Of a DNA stretch of 64,000 nucleotides, positions 39,143-51,285 are shown in pieces. The first letter of the stretch is position 1. Each line of letters begins with the position of its first letter. Origin of the DNA: Acidobacteriota bacterium (GTDB taxonomy: Bacteria; Acidobacteriota; Terriglobia; Terriglobales; Acidobacteriaceae); the NCBI GenBank assembly GCA_013285705.1, contig JABDHA010000004.1, positions 29,525 through 93,524 of the forward strand. The letters run 5' to 3'. Position numbers and translations under genes: made by a program. Below the pieces are notes generated by a model. That model saw nothing but the letters and a program-made list of their open reading frames with translations, ran no database searches and was not told the origin of the DNA.

Positions 39143-39388
39143 TTGCAGTCTAAGTAATTCTCGACCCAGGTACTTTGCTCGATATTGCATCGCAATATTG
39201 AATCGCCATTACCTCACTGTGAAATAGGCGCCAGAGCTGGATGGAACGTCTCTTGCTTGTTAGTCTAAATGTTCATAGTGGGGAATCTGCGCCAAAGCAT
39301 ACGTATCCCACCGTCAGTCAAGGATTGCGGGTGGAATACGTATGAGCTCGTTTTTCGGGACGATGACGTTTACGTCTAGCATTGAGCA

Positions 39389-40930
39389 TTAATGCTGCAG
39401 GACGGTATCTGCTTTTGGTGGTTTAGCCGTGAGCTGTGCAGGTGTGGCTAACTGTGACCGATCCCAACCGCCGCCGAGAGCCTGGATCAATTCGATCGAG
39501 GCAACAGCCTCCTGAATCTGGATCGATACGAGCGTCTGCTGATCAGAGAGCAGCGTGACCTGCGCTGTCGTGACGTCGATGTAAGGATCGATGCCGCTTT
39601 GGAAACGGCCCATTTCAAGATCGAGCGTGGTCTGCGCAGCATCGACCGCCTCGCGTTGTCTGAGGACCTGCTGGGAAAGAATACGCGTCGCAGCCAGCTC
39701 GTCTTCAACCTGCTGGAAAGCAGTTAGAGCTGTTTGGCGATAGATGGCAACATCCGCATTGTAGGTAGCTGTGTATTGCTGAAGTTCAGCGCGATAGAGG
39801 CCACCGTCAAAGATAAGCTGGGAGACAGAAGGGCCGATCGACCAGAAACGACTAGGCCAGTCAAATGCGTGCTCTAAGGTTGATGCTTCAAAACCACCGC
39901 TGGCGGTAAGAGTAACCGAGGGGAAAAAGGCTCCGTAGCCAATTCCAATGGTGGCGTTCGCTTCCGCCAGGGTGCGTTCGGCGGCCGCGACATCGGGACG
40001 ACGTTCCAACAATTGCGAGGGTATGCCAGTAGGTATGGGCGGAGGAGTCATCAAAAGCGGCTTTACAGGAATCGAAAAATCACTGGCAGACTTTCCGAGA
40101 AGCGTAGCAATGGCATGCTCATATTGTGCACGTAATACCCCAACATTCAAAGCGGCGGATTCTGCGCTTTTGAGGGTGCTTTGGGCGGCTGCGACTGCGA
40201 GATAATCATCGATGCCGGTATCGTAGAGAGACTTGGTGAGCTCGAGGTCTTTTTTGTCTGCCTCAACGGTATCGTCGAGAGTCTTCTGCAGAGCGTCCTG
40301 CCCGCGAAGCTCAAAAAACGTTTCGGCGAGAGTGGCCTGTTCGATCAGCCTCTCATTTTCAAGATCCGCAGCACTTACCTGAGCTGCAGATTGCGCCTCG
40401 CGAACCTCGTTGCGGATTTTCCCGAAGAAATCGGGGGTCCAGGAGACATCCAGAGGAAAAGACCAGGTAGAGGCGGTGGACCCGGCATTGGCCGTGGAGC
40501 TGCGGCCGAGGTTGCCGGAAGTCTTCGAGCGATTCCATGACGGACCGGTGGTCACGGTGGGCCAGTATTGAGCTCGGGCTTCGCGGATCTGGGCGCGCGC
40601 CACCATCAGGTTCTCAAAGAACTGCTTGATGTTCTGGTTGTTGATGTCAAGTTGATCTTCATACCCATTGAGCTCGGGATCGTTGAAGATCTCCCACCAT
40701 TTGCCATGCAGCATGGCGTCCTGCGGGCTGGCGACCTTCCAGCCTTCAGCGTCCTGGAAGTTGACAGTCGATTCCTTGTAAGACTTTGCAGCCAAAGGTG
40801 GCGGAGCCGGCGCACGATACTTCGGACCGGGAGTGCAGGCGGTGAGTAGAGAACAGAGCAGGAGTGCGCTGCCAGCCAAAGGCAAATGATTGAGTTTCAA
40901 GCGAAGCTTCTCTTGGAGAGGCGAGGTCAT
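39389..40930 (-). CDS. RND efflux outer-membrane lipoprotein (NodT/OprM family)
   Basis: A 513-residue TolC-like outer-membrane channel with a lipoprotein signal (LLLCSLLTAC, lipidated Cys near 32) followed by TPGPKYRAPAP, typical of the OprM/NodT group. Two outer-membrane efflux repeats follow; family motifs include LLERRPDVAAAERTLAEANA and SVTLTASGGFEAS. It exports drugs or metabolites handed over by the RND pump. Its ATG overlaps the preceding pump gene by 4 bp (ATGA). Last gene of the four-gene efflux operon. Confidence 0.95.
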   Translation of the reverse strand: MTSPLQEKLRLKLNHLPLAGSALLLCSLLTACTPGPKYRAPAPPPLAAKSYKESTVNFQDAEGWKVASPQDAMLHGKWWEIFNDPELNGYEDQLDINNQNIKQFFENLMVARAQIREARAQYWPTVTTGPSWNRSKTSGNLGRSSTANAGSTASTWSFPLDVSWTPDFFGKIRNEVREAQSAAQVSAADLENERLIEQATLAETFFELRGQDALQKTLDDTVEADKKDLELTKSLYDTGIDDYLAVAAAQSTLKSAESAALNVGVLRAQYEHAIATLLGKSASDFSIPVKPLLMTPPPIPTGIPSQLLERRPDVAAAERTLAEANATIGIGYGAFFPSVTLTASGGFEASTLEHAFDWPSRFWSIGPSVSQLIFDGGLYRAELQQYTATYNADVAIYRQTALTAFQQVEDELAATRILSQQVLRQREAVDAAQTTLDLEMGRFQSGIDPYIDVTTAQVTLLSDQQTLVSIQIQEAVASIELIQALGGGWDRSQLATPAQLTAKPPKADTVLQH

Positions 40931-43900
40931 AGCGCGGCTTCTCCTTCTGGATTGAATGTGTCGTGGTGCTTGCCCAGCACGCGGAGGCGCAGGCGATCGA
41001 GATAAAGGTAAACCACCGGCGTGGTGTAGAGGGTAAGCAGTTGGCTCATGATGAGTCCGCCGACAATGGTGATGCCGAGAGGACGGCGCAATTCGGAACC
41101 TGTGCCAGTACCGAAGGCCAGCGGCAAGGCTCCGAAGAGAGCGGCCATGGTCGTCATGAGAATCGGGCGGAAGCGGAGCATGCAGGCCTGGAAGATGGCA
41201 TCGGCTGTACTCTTTCCGTGCTCGCGCTCTTCCATGAGTGCAAAATCGATCATCATGATGGCGTTTTTCTTCACAATGCCAATGAGCAGTATGATGCCGA
41301 TGATAGAGATGACATTGAGATCGGTCTTGAAGATCATGAGCGCGAGGATTGCGCCGACGCTGGCCGAGGGCAGCGTGGAGATGATCGTGAGAGGGTGCAT
41401 GAGGCTTTCATAGAGGATGCCGAGAACGATATACACCGCCAACAGCGCGGTAATGATGAGATAAGGCTCGGTGCTGAGTGACTGCTGGTAGGCCTGAAGA
41501 GTTCCGGCAAAGAATCCGTGAATAGTCTCCGGAGTACCGAGGCGCTCCTGCATTTCCTCAATGAGCTGGGTAGCCTGACTCAAGGAAACATTCGGAGCCA
41601 GATTGAAGGAGATGGTTACGGATGGAAACAGACCGGTATGCGCCACGGAAATAGGCGTGGTCGTGGCCTCAGCCTTGGTCATGGTGGCCAGCGGAATGAC
41701 GCCATTCCCGGTATGCAGATAGATATTTTTCAATCCCTCGGGCGACTGCCAGTACGGCGGAGCCACTTCCAGAACAACGTAGTACTGGTTCAACTGGGTA
41801 TAGATGAGCGAAACCTCGGACTGACCGAAGGCCGAGTAGAGAGCGGAGTCGAGCGACTGAGAGGTGACACCAAGCCGCGAGGCAGTGACACGGTCGTAAG
41901 TCAGGTATTCGGACAATCCAGCATCTTGAAAGTCGGTATTCACATCCTGGAGACCGGGCAGCTTTTTTACCTGCGCCAACAGAATAGGAGCCCAATGCGC
42001 GAGGTCGGTGACGTTATCGGCCTGGATGGTGTATTGGTAGAGCGCGTTGGAGCCTCGGCCGCCGATGCGCAGATCCTGCGCTGCCTGCAGGAAAACGGAG
42101 GCGACAGGCAAGTGGTTCAGCTTGGGCCGAAGCCGGTTGATGATCTCCGGGGCGCTGATTTTACGTTGGTTGAGCGGCTTGAGTGCGGTATAGATAAAGC
42201 CGCCATTGCCGGTGCCTACATAACCGACGACATTTGCAACGGCAGGATCGGCTTTGACGGTCTTGACGAGTGCCTGAATGGATTGATCCATCACCGGGAA
42301 AGAGGCATCCTGCGGTCCTTGCACGCCGCCGACGAGAGCGCCGGTGTCCTGCTGAGGAAAGAAGCCCTTGGGGATCTTGATGATGAGGACCACGTTCAAG
42401 GCCACCACCATAATGAGAATGACGAGGACGAGGCCTGGATTCTGGAGCACCCATTCAAGGCTGCGCCGGTAGCCGTGCAGCATATCGTCGAAGAATTTCT
42501 CACTGGTGCGGTAGAACCACCCGTGCTTTTCCTCTTTTTTATGCGGCTTCAGGAGGTGAGCGCACATCATGGGCGTGGTGGTGACGGAGATGATCATCGA
42601 GACGACGATCGCGGTCGAAAGAGTGATGGCGAATTCGCGGAAGAGGCGTCCGACGATGCCGCCCATGAGGAGAATCGGGATGAAGACGGCAACCAGCGAC
42701 ATGCTGATGGAGAAGACAGTAAAGCCGATTTCCTTGGCACCCTTGAGTGCGGCAGCAAAGGGCTGCATGCCCGCTTCAAGGTGGCGGGTGATGTTTTCCA
42801 TCACCACAATGGCGTCGTCAACGACAAATCCCGTCGAGATGGTGAGAGCCATCAGAGAGAGGTTGTCGAGGCTGAAGCCAAAGAGGTACATGACGGCGAA
42901 GGTGCCGATAAGCGAGACAGGGACAGCGACGCTCGGGATCAAGGTAGCGCGCGGGCTACGAAGGAAAAGGAAGACGACCAGGATAACGAGGACAATCGAG
43001 ATGGTCAGGCTGCGTTCTACATCATTTACAGAGGCACGGATCGTCGTCGTTCGGTCCATGACGACGGTCATGTCGACTCCCTGGGGGACTGAGGCCTTCA
43101 GGAAGCCCAACTGGCCACGGATGCGGTCGACCGTCTGAATGATATTCGCGCCTGGCTGGCGGAAGATGATGAGCGCAATGGACGGCTTGCCGTTCAGATA
43201 GCCGCCGTTGCGAATATTCTGCGTGGAATCGATGACCTGGGCAACGTCGGAGAGTCGGACGGCAGCGCCGTTTTTGTATCCGATGATCAACGGGGCATAC
43301 TCGGCGGCGTGGGACATCTGCCCGTTGACGATAATGTCCGAGGTTGAGATGGCGTTGGAGATCTGGCCGCGAGCGAGCTGGGAGTTCTGCGTGCTGAGGA
43401 CGGACTGCACATTGGAGAGGGTCAGCCCGTAGCTGTTGAGTTGGGTCGGGTTGACTTCAACGCGCACGGAAGGCAGCGCGCCTCCGCCGACAACCACCTG
43501 GCCGACGCCCTGAATCTGCGAGAGCTTCTGCTGCATGATGGTAGAAGCTTCGTCGTAGAGCTTGGAGCGGTCGTAAATGTCGGAAGTGAGGCCCAGAATC
43601 ATGATGGGCGCATCGGCGGGATTTACCTTGCGGTACGTAGGATTGCCGGGCAGGTTGGTTGGCAGGTAAGTGCGCGCGGCATTGATGGCTGCCTCGACGT
43701 CGCGCGCCGCACCGTTAATGTCACGATTGAGATCGAACTGCAGCGTGATCGATGTCGAGCTGAGCGAACTGGAAGATGTCATTTCGCTGACACCGGCGAT
43801 GTGTCCAAACTGGCGCTCGAGAGGTGTGGCTACCGACGAAGCCATAATCTGGGCGCTGGCCCCGGGCAGGCTGGCTTGCACCGAAATGGTAGGAAAATCG

Positions 43901-44019
43901 ACCTGGGGCAGCGGAGAGACGGGTAACACGCTGAACCCAACGGCGCCAGCGATGGCTACAGCGATTGTCAGCAGGATTGTAGCGACAGGCCGCCGAATGA
44001 ATGGTGCAGAGATATTCAT
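40927..44019 (-). CDS. RND multidrug efflux pump, inner-membrane subunit (MdtC-like)
   Basis: A 1030-residue, 12-TM proton-driven RND transporter. The N-terminus is [20 protein letters not shown]. The proton-relay DD pair is in [14 protein letters not shown], and other conserved blocks are [31 protein letters not shown] and [16 protein letters not shown]. The standard porter and docking domains are complete. The sequence sits in the MdtB/MdtC branch, which forms mixed trimers from two pump genes, as expected from the neighbouring paralogue. The start overlaps the upstream pump stop (ATGA). Confidence 0.95.
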   Translation of the reverse strand: MNISAPFIRRPVATILLTIAVAIAGAVGFSVLPVSPLPQVDFPTISVQASLPGASAQIMASSVATPLERQFGHIAGVSEMTSSSSLSSTSITLQFDLNRDINGAARDVEAAINAARTYLPTNLPGNPTYRKVNPADAPIMILGLTSDIYDRSKLYDEASTIMQQKLSQIQGVGQVVVGGGALPSVRVEVNPTQLNSYGLTLSNVQSVLSTQNSQLARGQISNAISTSDIIVNGQMSHAAEYAPLIIGYKNGAAVRLSDVAQVIDSTQNIRNGGYLNGKPSIALIIFRQPGANIIQTVDRIRGQLGFLKASVPQGVDMTVVMDRTTTIRASVNDVERSLTISIVLVILVVFLFLRSPRATLIPSVAVPVSLIGTFAVMYLFGFSLDNLSLMALTISTGFVVDDAIVVMENITRHLEAGMQPFAAALKGAKEIGFTVFSISMSLVAVFIPILLMGGIVGRLFREFAITLSTAIVVSMIISVTTTPMMCAHLLKPHKKEEKHGWFYRTSEKFFDDMLHGYRRSLEWVLQNPGLVLVILIMVVALNVVLIIKIPKGFFPQQDTGALVGGVQGPQDASFPVMDQSIQALVKTVKADPAVANVVGYVGTGNGGFIYTALKPLNQRKISAPEIINRLRPKLNHLPVASVFLQAAQDLRIGGRGSNALYQYTIQADNVTDLAHWAPILLAQVKKLPGLQDVNTDFQDAGLSEYLTYDRVTASRLGVTSQSLDSALYSAFGQSEVSLIYTQLNQYYVVLEVAPPYWQSPEGLKNIYLHTGNGVIPLATMTKAEATTTPISVAHTGLFPSVTISFNLAPNVSLSQATQLIEEMQERLGTPETIHGFFAGTLQAYQQSLSTEPYLIITALLAVYIVLGILYESLMHPLTIISTLPSASVGAILALMIFKTDLNVISIIGIILLIGIVKKNAIMMIDFALMEEREHGKSTADAIFQACMLRFRPILMTTMAALFGALPLAFGTGTGSELRRPLGITIVGGLIMSQLLTLYTTPVVYLYLDRLRLRVLGKHHDTFNPEGEAAL

Positions 44020-47000
44020 GATTCGCTCTCTGCATGATCAAGGGTTGGGCTCTTGACGCCCTTGCGCTTACCTGCGATCCGGTGCCCCAGACGGTCGAAG
44101 AAGATGTAGATGACAGGCGTCGTATAGAGCGTGAGGATCTGGCTGAGGAGCAGACCGCCTACCATGGCGATGCCGAGAGGGCGGCGGATTTCAGATCCAA
44201 TGCCGTGGCCAAAGGCGAGCGGGATGCCGCCGAGCAACGCGGCCATCGTCGTCATCATGATGGGGCGGAAGCGCAGAAGGCTGGCCTGGTAAATAGCCTC
44301 TGTCGAGTCGAGGCCGTGCTCGCGCTCGGCCTCGAGCGCGAAGTCGACGATCATAATGCCGTTCTTCTTCACAATGCCGATCAGCAGGATGATGCCGATG
44401 ATGGCAACGACGCTAAGGTCCTGCTTGAAGATCATGAGCGCGAGCAATGCGCCCACACCCGCCGAAGGCAGCGTGGAGAGAATCGTGATCGGGTGGATGA
44501 AGCTCTCATACAGAACGCCGAGGACGATGTAGACAACGACCAGCGCAGCCAGAATGAGAATGGCCTCGTTCGAAAGGGAGTTCTTGAACGAGGCTGCCGT
44601 CCCCTGGAAGTCGTACTGCAGGCTCGGGGGGAAGTGCATCTCCTCCGCGGCCTTGTCGATGGCGGTGATGGCGCTGCCCAGAGCGGCATTCGGAGCAAGG
44701 TTGAATGAGATGGTGACTGAAGGGAATTGACCCTGGTGGTTAATGGAGAGAGCTTCGGTCGTGGTCTGGTATTTGGCGAAAGCGCTTAACGGGACGGCAC
44801 TTGCTGGGCTGGAGGAGCTGGTAGTGTTCGATGTAGTCGCCGTCGGAGTAAGAATCTTTGCCGGAGGAGTGAGAGTATTCGCCGAAGGCGTATATAGAAC
44901 CGATGTCGTCGTTGCGTTCGAGCCGGCGGAAGCAGAGGCAGAGGCTGAGAAGGACGTTGCCGCGCCGGGGCCGCTGGTTCCATTTGAGGCTCCGGACTGG
45001 ACGTAAATATTGCTGAGCTGGCTCGGATGTTCCTGAAATGCCGGCTGGGCCTCCAGGATCACGTGGTACTGATTCAACTGCGTGTACATCGTGCTGATCT
45101 GGCGCTGGCCGAAGGCGTCGTAAAGCGTGTTGTCGACCGTAGCTGGAGCGATACCCAGCCGCGATGCAGTGATACGGTCGATCATGAGCGAAACGGCGCT
45201 GGCTCCGGTCTGCTGATCGGTGGCGACATCTTCGAGCTGGGGAAGCTTCTTAAGCTGAGTTACGAAGCGATTGGTCCAGTCGTTCAGCTCGTTGATATCG
45301 GGGTCTTCAAGCGTGTACTGATATTGGGTGCGGCTGACGCGGTCATCGACGGTGATGTTCTGCACCGGCTGCATGTAGAGCTTGACGGTGTGGATGTGGC
45401 TGAGGTTTTTCTGCAGTCTGCGGATGACATCCGCGGCACTTAGATCGCGCTGGTCAAGCGGCTTGAGATTGATAGAAAATCGGCCGCTGTTGAGAGTCGT
45501 ATTCGTTCCATCTGCACCGATGAAGGAGGACAGGCTTTGCACGGCGGGATCGGCCAGGATGATCTTAGCCAGCTGCTTTTGCTGCTCTGTCATGGCTTGA
45601 AAGGATATGGATTGCGGCGCCTGTGAGATGCCCTGGATGACGCCCGTGTCCTGTACCGGGAAAAATCCCTTGGGAATGACGATGTAGAGCAGGATGGTGA
45701 GGACCAGTGTAGCGAGAGCTACAAGGAGCGTAAGGGTCTGATACTGGAGAACCCACTTAAGGGTGCGACCGTAGAAAGCGATCATGCGCTCGAAGGCTCT
45801 CTCCGATACGCGATAGAAGCGGGTCTGTTGGGCCTCTGGATTGTGGCGCAGAATCCGCGAACACATCATGGGCGTGAGGGTGAGCGAAACCACTGCCGAG
45901 ATCACAATGGTGACGGCCAGGGTCACGGCAAACTCGCGGAAGAGCCGTCCGACCACATCGCCCATAAAGAGCAACGGAATGAGAACGGCGATGAGCGAAA
46001 CAGTCAGCGATACGATCGTGAAACCGATCTGTCCGGCGCCCTTGAGCGCCGCCTCCATCGGTGCGTCGCCTTCCTCCAGATATCGCGAGATGTTCTCGAT
46101 CATGACGATGGCGTCATCGACCACGAAGCCGGTGGAGATGGTGAGCGCCATGAGCGAGAGGTTATCGAGACTGTAGCCCAGAACGTACATGGCGCCGAAA
46201 GTGCCGACAAGCGAGAGCGGCACGGCGATGCTGGGAATGATGGTCGCTGCAAGATTCCGCAGAAAGAGGAAGATGACCATCACGACGAGCCCGATGGTGA
46301 GCATCAACTCAAATTCAACATCGTCCACCGAGGCCTGGATGGCCGTCGTGAGATCGGTGAGCGTGGTGACTTCAATACCGGCGGGCAGATTGGCCTGGAG
46401 CTGCGGCAGGAGCGCCTTGATGCTTTTGACCACGCTGATGGTGTTGGCGCCCGGCTGGCGCTGCACGTTCAGAATGACCGCCGGCGTCTGGTCCATCCAC
46501 GCGGCCTGCTTGTTGTTTTCAACGCCGTTTACGATCGACGCAACATCTTTCAGCAAGACAGGCGCGCCGTTGCGATAGGCGACGACTACATTCTTATAAT
46601 CATCGGTGGTTTGAAGCTGATCGTTTGCGTCGATCTCATAATCCTGCCGCGGTCCATCGAAGTTGCCCTTTGCCTGATTCACGCTGGTCTCGGTCAGGGC
46701 GGTGCGCACATCCTCCAGGTTGATGCCATAGGAGGACAGCTGCGCCGGGTTGACCTGGATGCGCACGGCGGGCTTCTGTCCGCCGCTGATGCTGACCAGG
46801 CCGACGCCGCTGAGCTGGGAAATCTTGGGAGCGAGGCGCGTGTCGACGAGGTCCTCGACCTGCGGGAGCGCGATAGACTTCGATGTGATGGCGAGGGTCA
46901 GAACGGGCGCGTCAGCCGGATTGGTCTTGCTGTAGACCGGCGGCGCTGGCAGCACTGCCGGTAAAAAGCTTTGCGCAGCATTGATGGCAGCCTGCACCTC

Positions 47001-47318
47001 TTCTTCGGCGACATCGATGCTTAGCGTGAGGTTAAACTGCAGAACGATGACTGAGGTTCCACCGGAACTGGTGGATGTCATCTGGCTTAATCCCTGTATT
47101 TCACCGAACTGGCGTTCCAAGGGGGCGGTGACGGTCGTGGCCATCACATCCGGGCTGGCTCCGGGATAGAAGGTCAACACCTGGATGGTGGGGTAATCCA
47201 CTTCCGGTAGCGCAGAGATAGGCAACTGCGTGAACGCCACCAGGCCGGCAAGCAGGATTGCGGCCATCAGCAACGAAGTTGCGACTGGCCGCAGAATAAA
47301 TGGGCGGGACGGATTCAC
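44016..47318 (-). CDS. RND multidrug efflux pump, inner-membrane subunit (MdtB-like) with low-complexity insertion
   Basis: An 1100-residue RND pump with all normal elements: [34 protein letters not shown] with the proton-relay Asp pair, [14 protein letters not shown], and [20 protein letters not shown]. It is about 60-70 residues longer than usual because the second docking region (about 773-842) contains a Ser/Thr/Ala-rich insertion ([16 protein letters not shown]) that the neighbouring paralogue lacks. The insertion lies just before [12 protein letters not shown], i.e. in the part that faces the periplasmic adaptor or channel. Overlaps the adaptor gene by 4 bp. Confidence 0.95.
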   Translation of the reverse strand: MNPSRPFILRPVATSLLMAAILLAGLVAFTQLPISALPEVDYPTIQVLTFYPGASPDVMATTVTAPLERQFGEIQGLSQMTSTSSGGTSVIVLQFNLTLSIDVAEEEVQAAINAAQSFLPAVLPAPPVYSKTNPADAPVLTLAITSKSIALPQVEDLVDTRLAPKISQLSGVGLVSISGGQKPAVRIQVNPAQLSSYGINLEDVRTALTETSVNQAKGNFDGPRQDYEIDANDQLQTTDDYKNVVVAYRNGAPVLLKDVASIVNGVENNKQAAWMDQTPAVILNVQRQPGANTISVVKSIKALLPQLQANLPAGIEVTTLTDLTTAIQASVDDVEFELMLTIGLVVMVIFLFLRNLAATIIPSIAVPLSLVGTFGAMYVLGYSLDNLSLMALTISTGFVVDDAIVMIENISRYLEEGDAPMEAALKGAGQIGFTIVSLTVSLIAVLIPLLFMGDVVGRLFREFAVTLAVTIVISAVVSLTLTPMMCSRILRHNPEAQQTRFYRVSERAFERMIAFYGRTLKWVLQYQTLTLLVALATLVLTILLYIVIPKGFFPVQDTGVIQGISQAPQSISFQAMTEQQKQLAKIILADPAVQSLSSFIGADGTNTTLNSGRFSINLKPLDQRDLSAADVIRRLQKNLSHIHTVKLYMQPVQNITVDDRVSRTQYQYTLEDPDINELNDWTNRFVTQLKKLPQLEDVATDQQTGASAVSLMIDRITASRLGIAPATVDNTLYDAFGQRQISTMYTQLNQYHVILEAQPAFQEHPSQLSNIYVQSGASNGTSGPGAATSFSASASASAGSNATTTSVLYTPSANTLTPPAKILTPTATTSNTTSSSSPASAVPLSAFAKYQTTTEALSINHQGQFPSVTISFNLAPNAALGSAITAIDKAAEEMHFPPSLQYDFQGTAASFKNSLSNEAILILAALVVVYIVLGVLYESFIHPITILSTLPSAGVGALLALMIFKQDLSVVAIIGIILLIGIVKKNGIMIVDFALEAEREHGLDSTEAIYQASLLRFRPIMMTTMAALLGGIPLAFGHGIGSEIRRPLGIAMVGGLLLSQILTLYTTPVIYIFFDRLGHRIAGKRKGVKSPTLDHAESES

Positions 47319-48577
47319 GGGGCGTTGCTCTCGGGGGTGTTTTGAAGCACTGGATGCTGGGAGATGATGACCTTCGATCCATCCTGCAGCTTCTCAAAGC
47401 TGCTGGTCGCCAACTGATCTCCGGGGTTGATGCCTTCTACGGCCGTCACGCCATGATCGGAAATGCCAGGATTGATGTTTTGCACCTTCGCCGCACCGTT
47501 GGCGATGACATAAACGAAAGATGTCTGCCCGTTGTGCTGAATGGTGGAAGCCGGAATCAGGGTCACGCCATGCTCCGTGGTAACGAGCAGGCGGGTATTC
47601 ACGAACTGATTCGGGAACAGGCTGTTGTCACGGTTATCAAAGAGAGCACGAAGCTTGACGGTGCCGGTGGTGGTATCGATCTGGTTATCCAGGGCGAGCA
47701 GTTTGCCGGTGGCTAGCTTTTTCGTCTGCTCTCGATCATAAGCATCGACGGTAAGACGGGCTCCGTGATGGATCTGTTCCAGCACCTGCGAGAGGTAATC
47801 CTGGGCCAGCGTGAAAACTACGGTGATGGGTTGGACCTGAGCAACCACAGCCAGAATCGTGCTGCCGCTGGATTGCACGAGATTGCCGGGATCAACAAGA
47901 CGCAGACCGACACGCCCGGTGAAGGGCGCGACAATGTGACAGTAGGAAAGCTGCACCTTGTCGAAATCGAGAGTTCCCTGATCGGACCTCACGAGTCCTT
48001 CGTCCTGGGCGACGATCTTTTCCTGATCGTCCAGCTGCTGTTTCGCGATTGCGTTTCGGCTCCAAGCGGTCTGATAGCGTTCCAGATCCATTTTGGCCTG
48101 TGCCAGGAGGTTGGTATCGCGTTCAAGAGCGCCCTCCGCTGACTCGACCTGCGCCTGAAACTGGCGGGGATCGATATCGACCAGCGGGTCACCTTTCTGA
48201 ACGGTCTGTCCTTCCCGATAGTGGACCTGGGTGATGACACCCGTCACCTGGTTGTAGATGGATGCGGTATATACGGGTGTCACCGTGCCAATGGCATCTT
48301 GATAGACCCCGATATCGCCCTTCTGAGCGGTTGTAACTGTGAGTGTTACGGGACCACCGAAGCCGCGGCGGCCTCGACCGGCCCCCGCGGTCTGCTGGGT
48401 ATTGTCGTGGTGCCGCAGGATAAGCACAAGGATGAGGGCAAACACCAATAGCAGGAGAATCCAAAGCCACTGGCGCCGCTTGCGGGGAGGCTTCGGCGCG
48501 TCGCCTGTGGTACTCGGCAGCTGATGATTAGGAGGTATGGTCTCAGGCAATTCTTGGTCCATCTTGTCTTGTTGCAC
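47315..48577 (-). CDS. RND efflux periplasmic adaptor (MdtA-like membrane fusion protein)
   Basis: A 420-residue adaptor. One TM helix near residues 37-58 ([18 protein letters not shown]) anchors it. The barrel-sandwich hybrid domain shows [20 protein letters not shown], a helical hairpin follows, and beta-barrel motifs include [14 protein letters not shown] and [19 protein letters not shown]. It links the inner-membrane pumps to the outer-membrane channel. GTG 48577 is used as start; ATG 48562 five codons in is also possible. First gene of the operon. Confidence 0.94.
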   Translation of the reverse strand: MQQDKMDQELPETIPPNHQLPSTTGDAPKPPRKRRQWLWILLLLVFALILVLILRHHDNTQQTAGAGRGRRGFGGPVTLTVTTAQKGDIGVYQDAIGTVTPVYTASIYNQVTGVITQVHYREGQTVQKGDPLVDIDPRQFQAQVESAEGALERDTNLLAQAKMDLERYQTAWSRNAIAKQQLDDQEKIVAQDEGLVRSDQGTLDFDKVQLSYCHIVAPFTGRVGLRLVDPGNLVQSSGSTILAVVAQVQPITVVFTLAQDYLSQVLEQIHHGARLTVDAYDREQTKKLATGKLLALDNQIDTTTGTVKLRALFDNRDNSLFPNQFVNTRLLVTTEHGVTLIPASTIQHNGQTSFVYVIANGAAKVQNINPGISDHGVTAVEGINPGDQLATSSFEKLQDGSKVIISQHPVLQNTPESNAP

Positions 48578-48851
48578 CTTTAGTCACGACCTCGCTGAAA
48601 GTTGCGATTCTAATGAATATGCCTGGCGGCTTAACCACCGGGGTATTGCAACAGACACAGAAAGACCGTGGGTATCTTTGCAAGCTCTTATTTTGCCAAA
48701 ATTTGGCGTATTTTAAGGACGATCAAATCCTGCGGATAGTTGCAGGTGATATTCAGGTTAAACCATCGTTGGACAAGACGCCTACTCTGCTCATTGCACA
48801 AGAGGGCAAAAGTTGCACAAAACCATTCTGGGCCGGCAACGTTTACCGACG

Positions 48852-50009
48852 CTAAATTTCCCCTCGTTCAGGCAGAGAATTCGTGCGCAGGTGCAAAAAA
48901 AACATCACGCAGGATGCCAGCAGCGGGACAACGAGGCCGGTCCGCAGCGATCCTCGTGCAGTTGCCAGTTGTCCGGTCATCCATGGAAGCACGGCGCCCC
49001 CGAGTCCGCTGATCGCAAAGATCCATCTTGATTCTGACGGCCGGCTGGTAATTGCCAGAACCCTCGACAGGCATAAGGGAAAGATGGGAGCCAGCATCAA
49101 TCCAGCAAGGGCTGCGCTCGTCAGACTCATGACCGATGTGTAACTTAGCAGCAACATTACGTTGCTCACCAACAGCACAGAGAGTGAGATGGTAAGAAGC
49201 CGTGACTCAGAGATCTTCCTTAATACTGCGGGAGCCGCTGCTCGTCCGCAGAGCAGGGCTATCCAGAAAAAAGATGTAGCAATGGGGGCATACATTGCGC
49301 TCGAAAGCGGCAGACGATGAATGTAGGTCATCATCCAGCTGCTGATCGAGGTTTCGACTCCGACATAGAGAAACGCGAATAGCCCTAATGGAACAAGCAG
49401 GGAAACTCTTGCGCGCAGGCTGTAGGACGGACCGGAATCATCGCGCAGTTGCGTCAGGTAGGTATGGTGCAAGCCAAGCAAAATGAGCGGCAACGTTGCT
49501 GTAACAGCCATGCCAAGGTAGAGCGAGGTAGAAGAGTGAAAATGCTCCCAGCCGGTGACCAAAGGCGGGCAGAGAACAGCGCCCAACCCCCAGAACGCAT
49601 TCAGCAAGGAAAGCGACGCGCCTCGAGTTGCGCTGTAGATGCGGGCGATGATCATGCTGGTCGATGTCATCGCCGACCCGAGCCCCAATCCAAAACAAAA
49701 CAGCAGAGGTGCAGCAAAATAGCCATGGCAGAACGCGATGGATACCGCACTGACAACCAAAAGCAGATAACCACGAATAAGGGTCGTATATAAATGAGAT
49801 CGCGCGAGCAGTGCGCCGCAGGATGAGCCGGTAAATTGAGCCGCAATGAGAAAACCGGAATGGCTATCGTTCAGATTCCATATGCCGCTGAGAGCAGGAA
49901 GGATACAGCCCAGCAACGTGGTGCCGATTCCGGTTAGAACAAATCCAAAATACAGACCGGCTATGAACTGAGCTGTCGGTCGTTCTTCATTCTTTAACGA
50001 GGGAACCAT
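48852..50009 (-). CDS. MFS transporter, probable sugar carrier
   Basis: A 385-residue, 12-TM major facilitator. The first helix is FIAGLYFGFVLTGIGTTLLG, and later blocks include LNAFWGLGAVLCPPL and FAFLYVGVETSISSWMMTYI, the latter typical of the FucP/glucose-galactose-like group. ATG 50009 overlaps the end of the LacI gene by 23 bp, so the two are co-expressed; longer in-frame starts would reach deep into the regulator. Its place beside the GH30 genes suggests uptake of the released sugar, but the substrate cannot be read from sequence. Confidence 0.85.
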   Translation of the reverse strand: MVPSLKNEERPTAQFIAGLYFGFVLTGIGTTLLGCILPALSGIWNLNDSHSGFLIAAQFTGSSCGALLARSHLYTTLIRGYLLLVVSAVSIAFCHGYFAAPLLFCFGLGLGSAMTSTSMIIARIYSATRGASLSLLNAFWGLGAVLCPPLVTGWEHFHSSTSLYLGMAVTATLPLILLGLHHTYLTQLRDDSGPSYSLRARVSLLVPLGLFAFLYVGVETSISSWMMTYIHRLPLSSAMYAPIATSFFWIALLCGRAAAPAVLRKISESRLLTISLSVLLVSNVMLLLSYTSVMSLTSAALAGLMLAPIFPLCLSRVLAITSRPSESRWIFAISGLGGAVLPWMTGQLATARGSLRTGLVVPLLASCVMFFLHLRTNSLPERGEI

Positions 50010-51132
50010 TCCTACTCTTCCGGGATAGGCGAACTGCTCCCTCATCGCTGAGTCGCATCTGCGGCTTGATGGAACGCGTCGATTCACGGATGACCAACTC
50101 CGGCTCGAAGGCAACTTGTTCACGAAAATCTTCTGTGTGATTGAGCCGGTTGACGATGCACTGTGCGGCGAACCGGCCCATTTCCGATAGCGGTTGGCGG
50201 ATCGTGGTCAGGTTGGGGCTAATATAAGCAGCCGCCTTGATATCGTCGAATCCGATGACTGAAATATCGTCAGGTACGCGCAGGCCGAGATCGTGAATGG
50301 CGCGAATGGCGCCGATGGCGGCAATGTCATTGAAGCAAACCAGTGCGGTGAACTTTCGCTTGCCATCGAAGAGTTGCTGCACGACGGGATAGCCTAGTTC
50401 AGGAGAACTGATGTCGCGATTGAGCTGGACGGTAAGCTCCGGCCTGATTTCGATTCCCAGCTCATTGCTTACTTCGACGATCCCTTTCCAACGGTCATCG
50501 GAATCAGAGCTGAAGGGCTGTCCTCGCATGAATGCAATGCGGCGGTGACCGAGTGAGTACAGATGGGTCAACGTGAGTTCTGCCGCGCGTCTGTGGTCGA
50601 GCACCACATTTGTAACGCCCTGGATGTGACGATGGCCTGCGACTGCGACGACAGGTACTGAGAGCGAATGTTCGAGCGCCGTATCAATACAGATCAAGCC
50701 TTCAGCACCCTTGGCGACCAGCTGTTTGCTATATTGTTCGATCAGATTGGGGCGGTGCCGATGGTGCGCTGTGAAATAGAAATAGCCCGCGTTTACCAGG
50801 TAATCGCCTACACCCGTCATGACAGCAGTATGGTATCCGTCGCCAAGCTCGGGCACGAGAATGCCGAGGGTCAATGTGCGCCGGCTGCGAAAGGAACGGG
50901 CAAGAAGATTTGGCTGGTAGTTGAATTGCTTCGCGGCCTCTTTAATCCGTTTTCGCGTCTCGTCTGGAATGGAGCGGCCCGGCGTGTCATTGAGAACGAC
51001 CGATATGGTGGAAGGATTCAGGCCTAAATAGTGTGCAAGCTCCTTGAGCCTGACGGGCTTGTCAGGAATCGCGCGTTTCGATTTAAGGTGAAGCTTCGTT
51101 TTTTTCGTCAATGTTGTGCCGGGTGATACCAA
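49987..51132 (-). CDS. LacI-family transcriptional regulator
   Basis: A 381-residue regulator with a basic N-terminal tail, a LacI helix-turn-helix (VRLKELAHYLGLNPSTISVV, about 26-46), the hinge region (RKRIKEAAKQFNYQPNLLAR) and a periplasmic-binding-protein-like sugar domain (TLGILVPELGDGYHTAV to TRSIKPQMRL). The start listed is TTG 51132 without a clear RBS; TTG 51111 is an alternative. Likely effector: a sugar or oligosaccharide released by the neighbouring glycosidases. Four palindromes with a central CG lie near the GH30 and TonB-receptor promoters and are the best candidate operators. Confidence 0.92.
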   Translation of the reverse strand: MVSPGTTLTKKTKLHLKSKRAIPDKPVRLKELAHYLGLNPSTISVVLNDTPGRSIPDETRKRIKEAAKQFNYQPNLLARSFRSRRTLTLGILVPELGDGYHTAVMTGVGDYLVNAGYFYFTAHHRHRPNLIEQYSKQLVAKGAEGLICIDTALEHSLSVPVVAVAGHRHIQGVTNVVLDHRRAAELTLTHLYSLGHRRIAFMRGQPFSSDSDDRWKGIVEVSNELGIEIRPELTVQLNRDISSPELGYPVVQQLFDGKRKFTALVCFNDIAAIGAIRAIHDLGLRVPDDISVIGFDDIKAAAYISPNLTTIRQPLSEMGRFAAQCIVNRLNHTEDFREQVAFEPELVIRESTRSIKPQMRLSDEGAVRLSRKSRNGSLVKE

Positions 51133-51285
51133 TACTGCTGCTGAGTTCGTGTCAGTCGCTCATCTCTTTGAAGTATGCGAATTGAAACAATTTCTACAGA
51201 AAACAATTAATCGTATCTTACGCCGTCTCATGCAGGAAACAGTGAGTCTTCTGCATGGTTCTGGTCCATAAACGAAACCACTCTG

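Noticed and set aside
39182..39198. ATATTGC-ATC-GCAATAT dyad between the quinoprotein and efflux genes
   Set aside because: Only 7 AT-rich base pairs, no clear T-tract; may be part of a terminator but too weak to call.
41518..43092. A 524-codon plus-strand frame opposite the second RND pump gene
   Set aside because: Mirror of the pump gene's codon pattern, with charged low-complexity translation.
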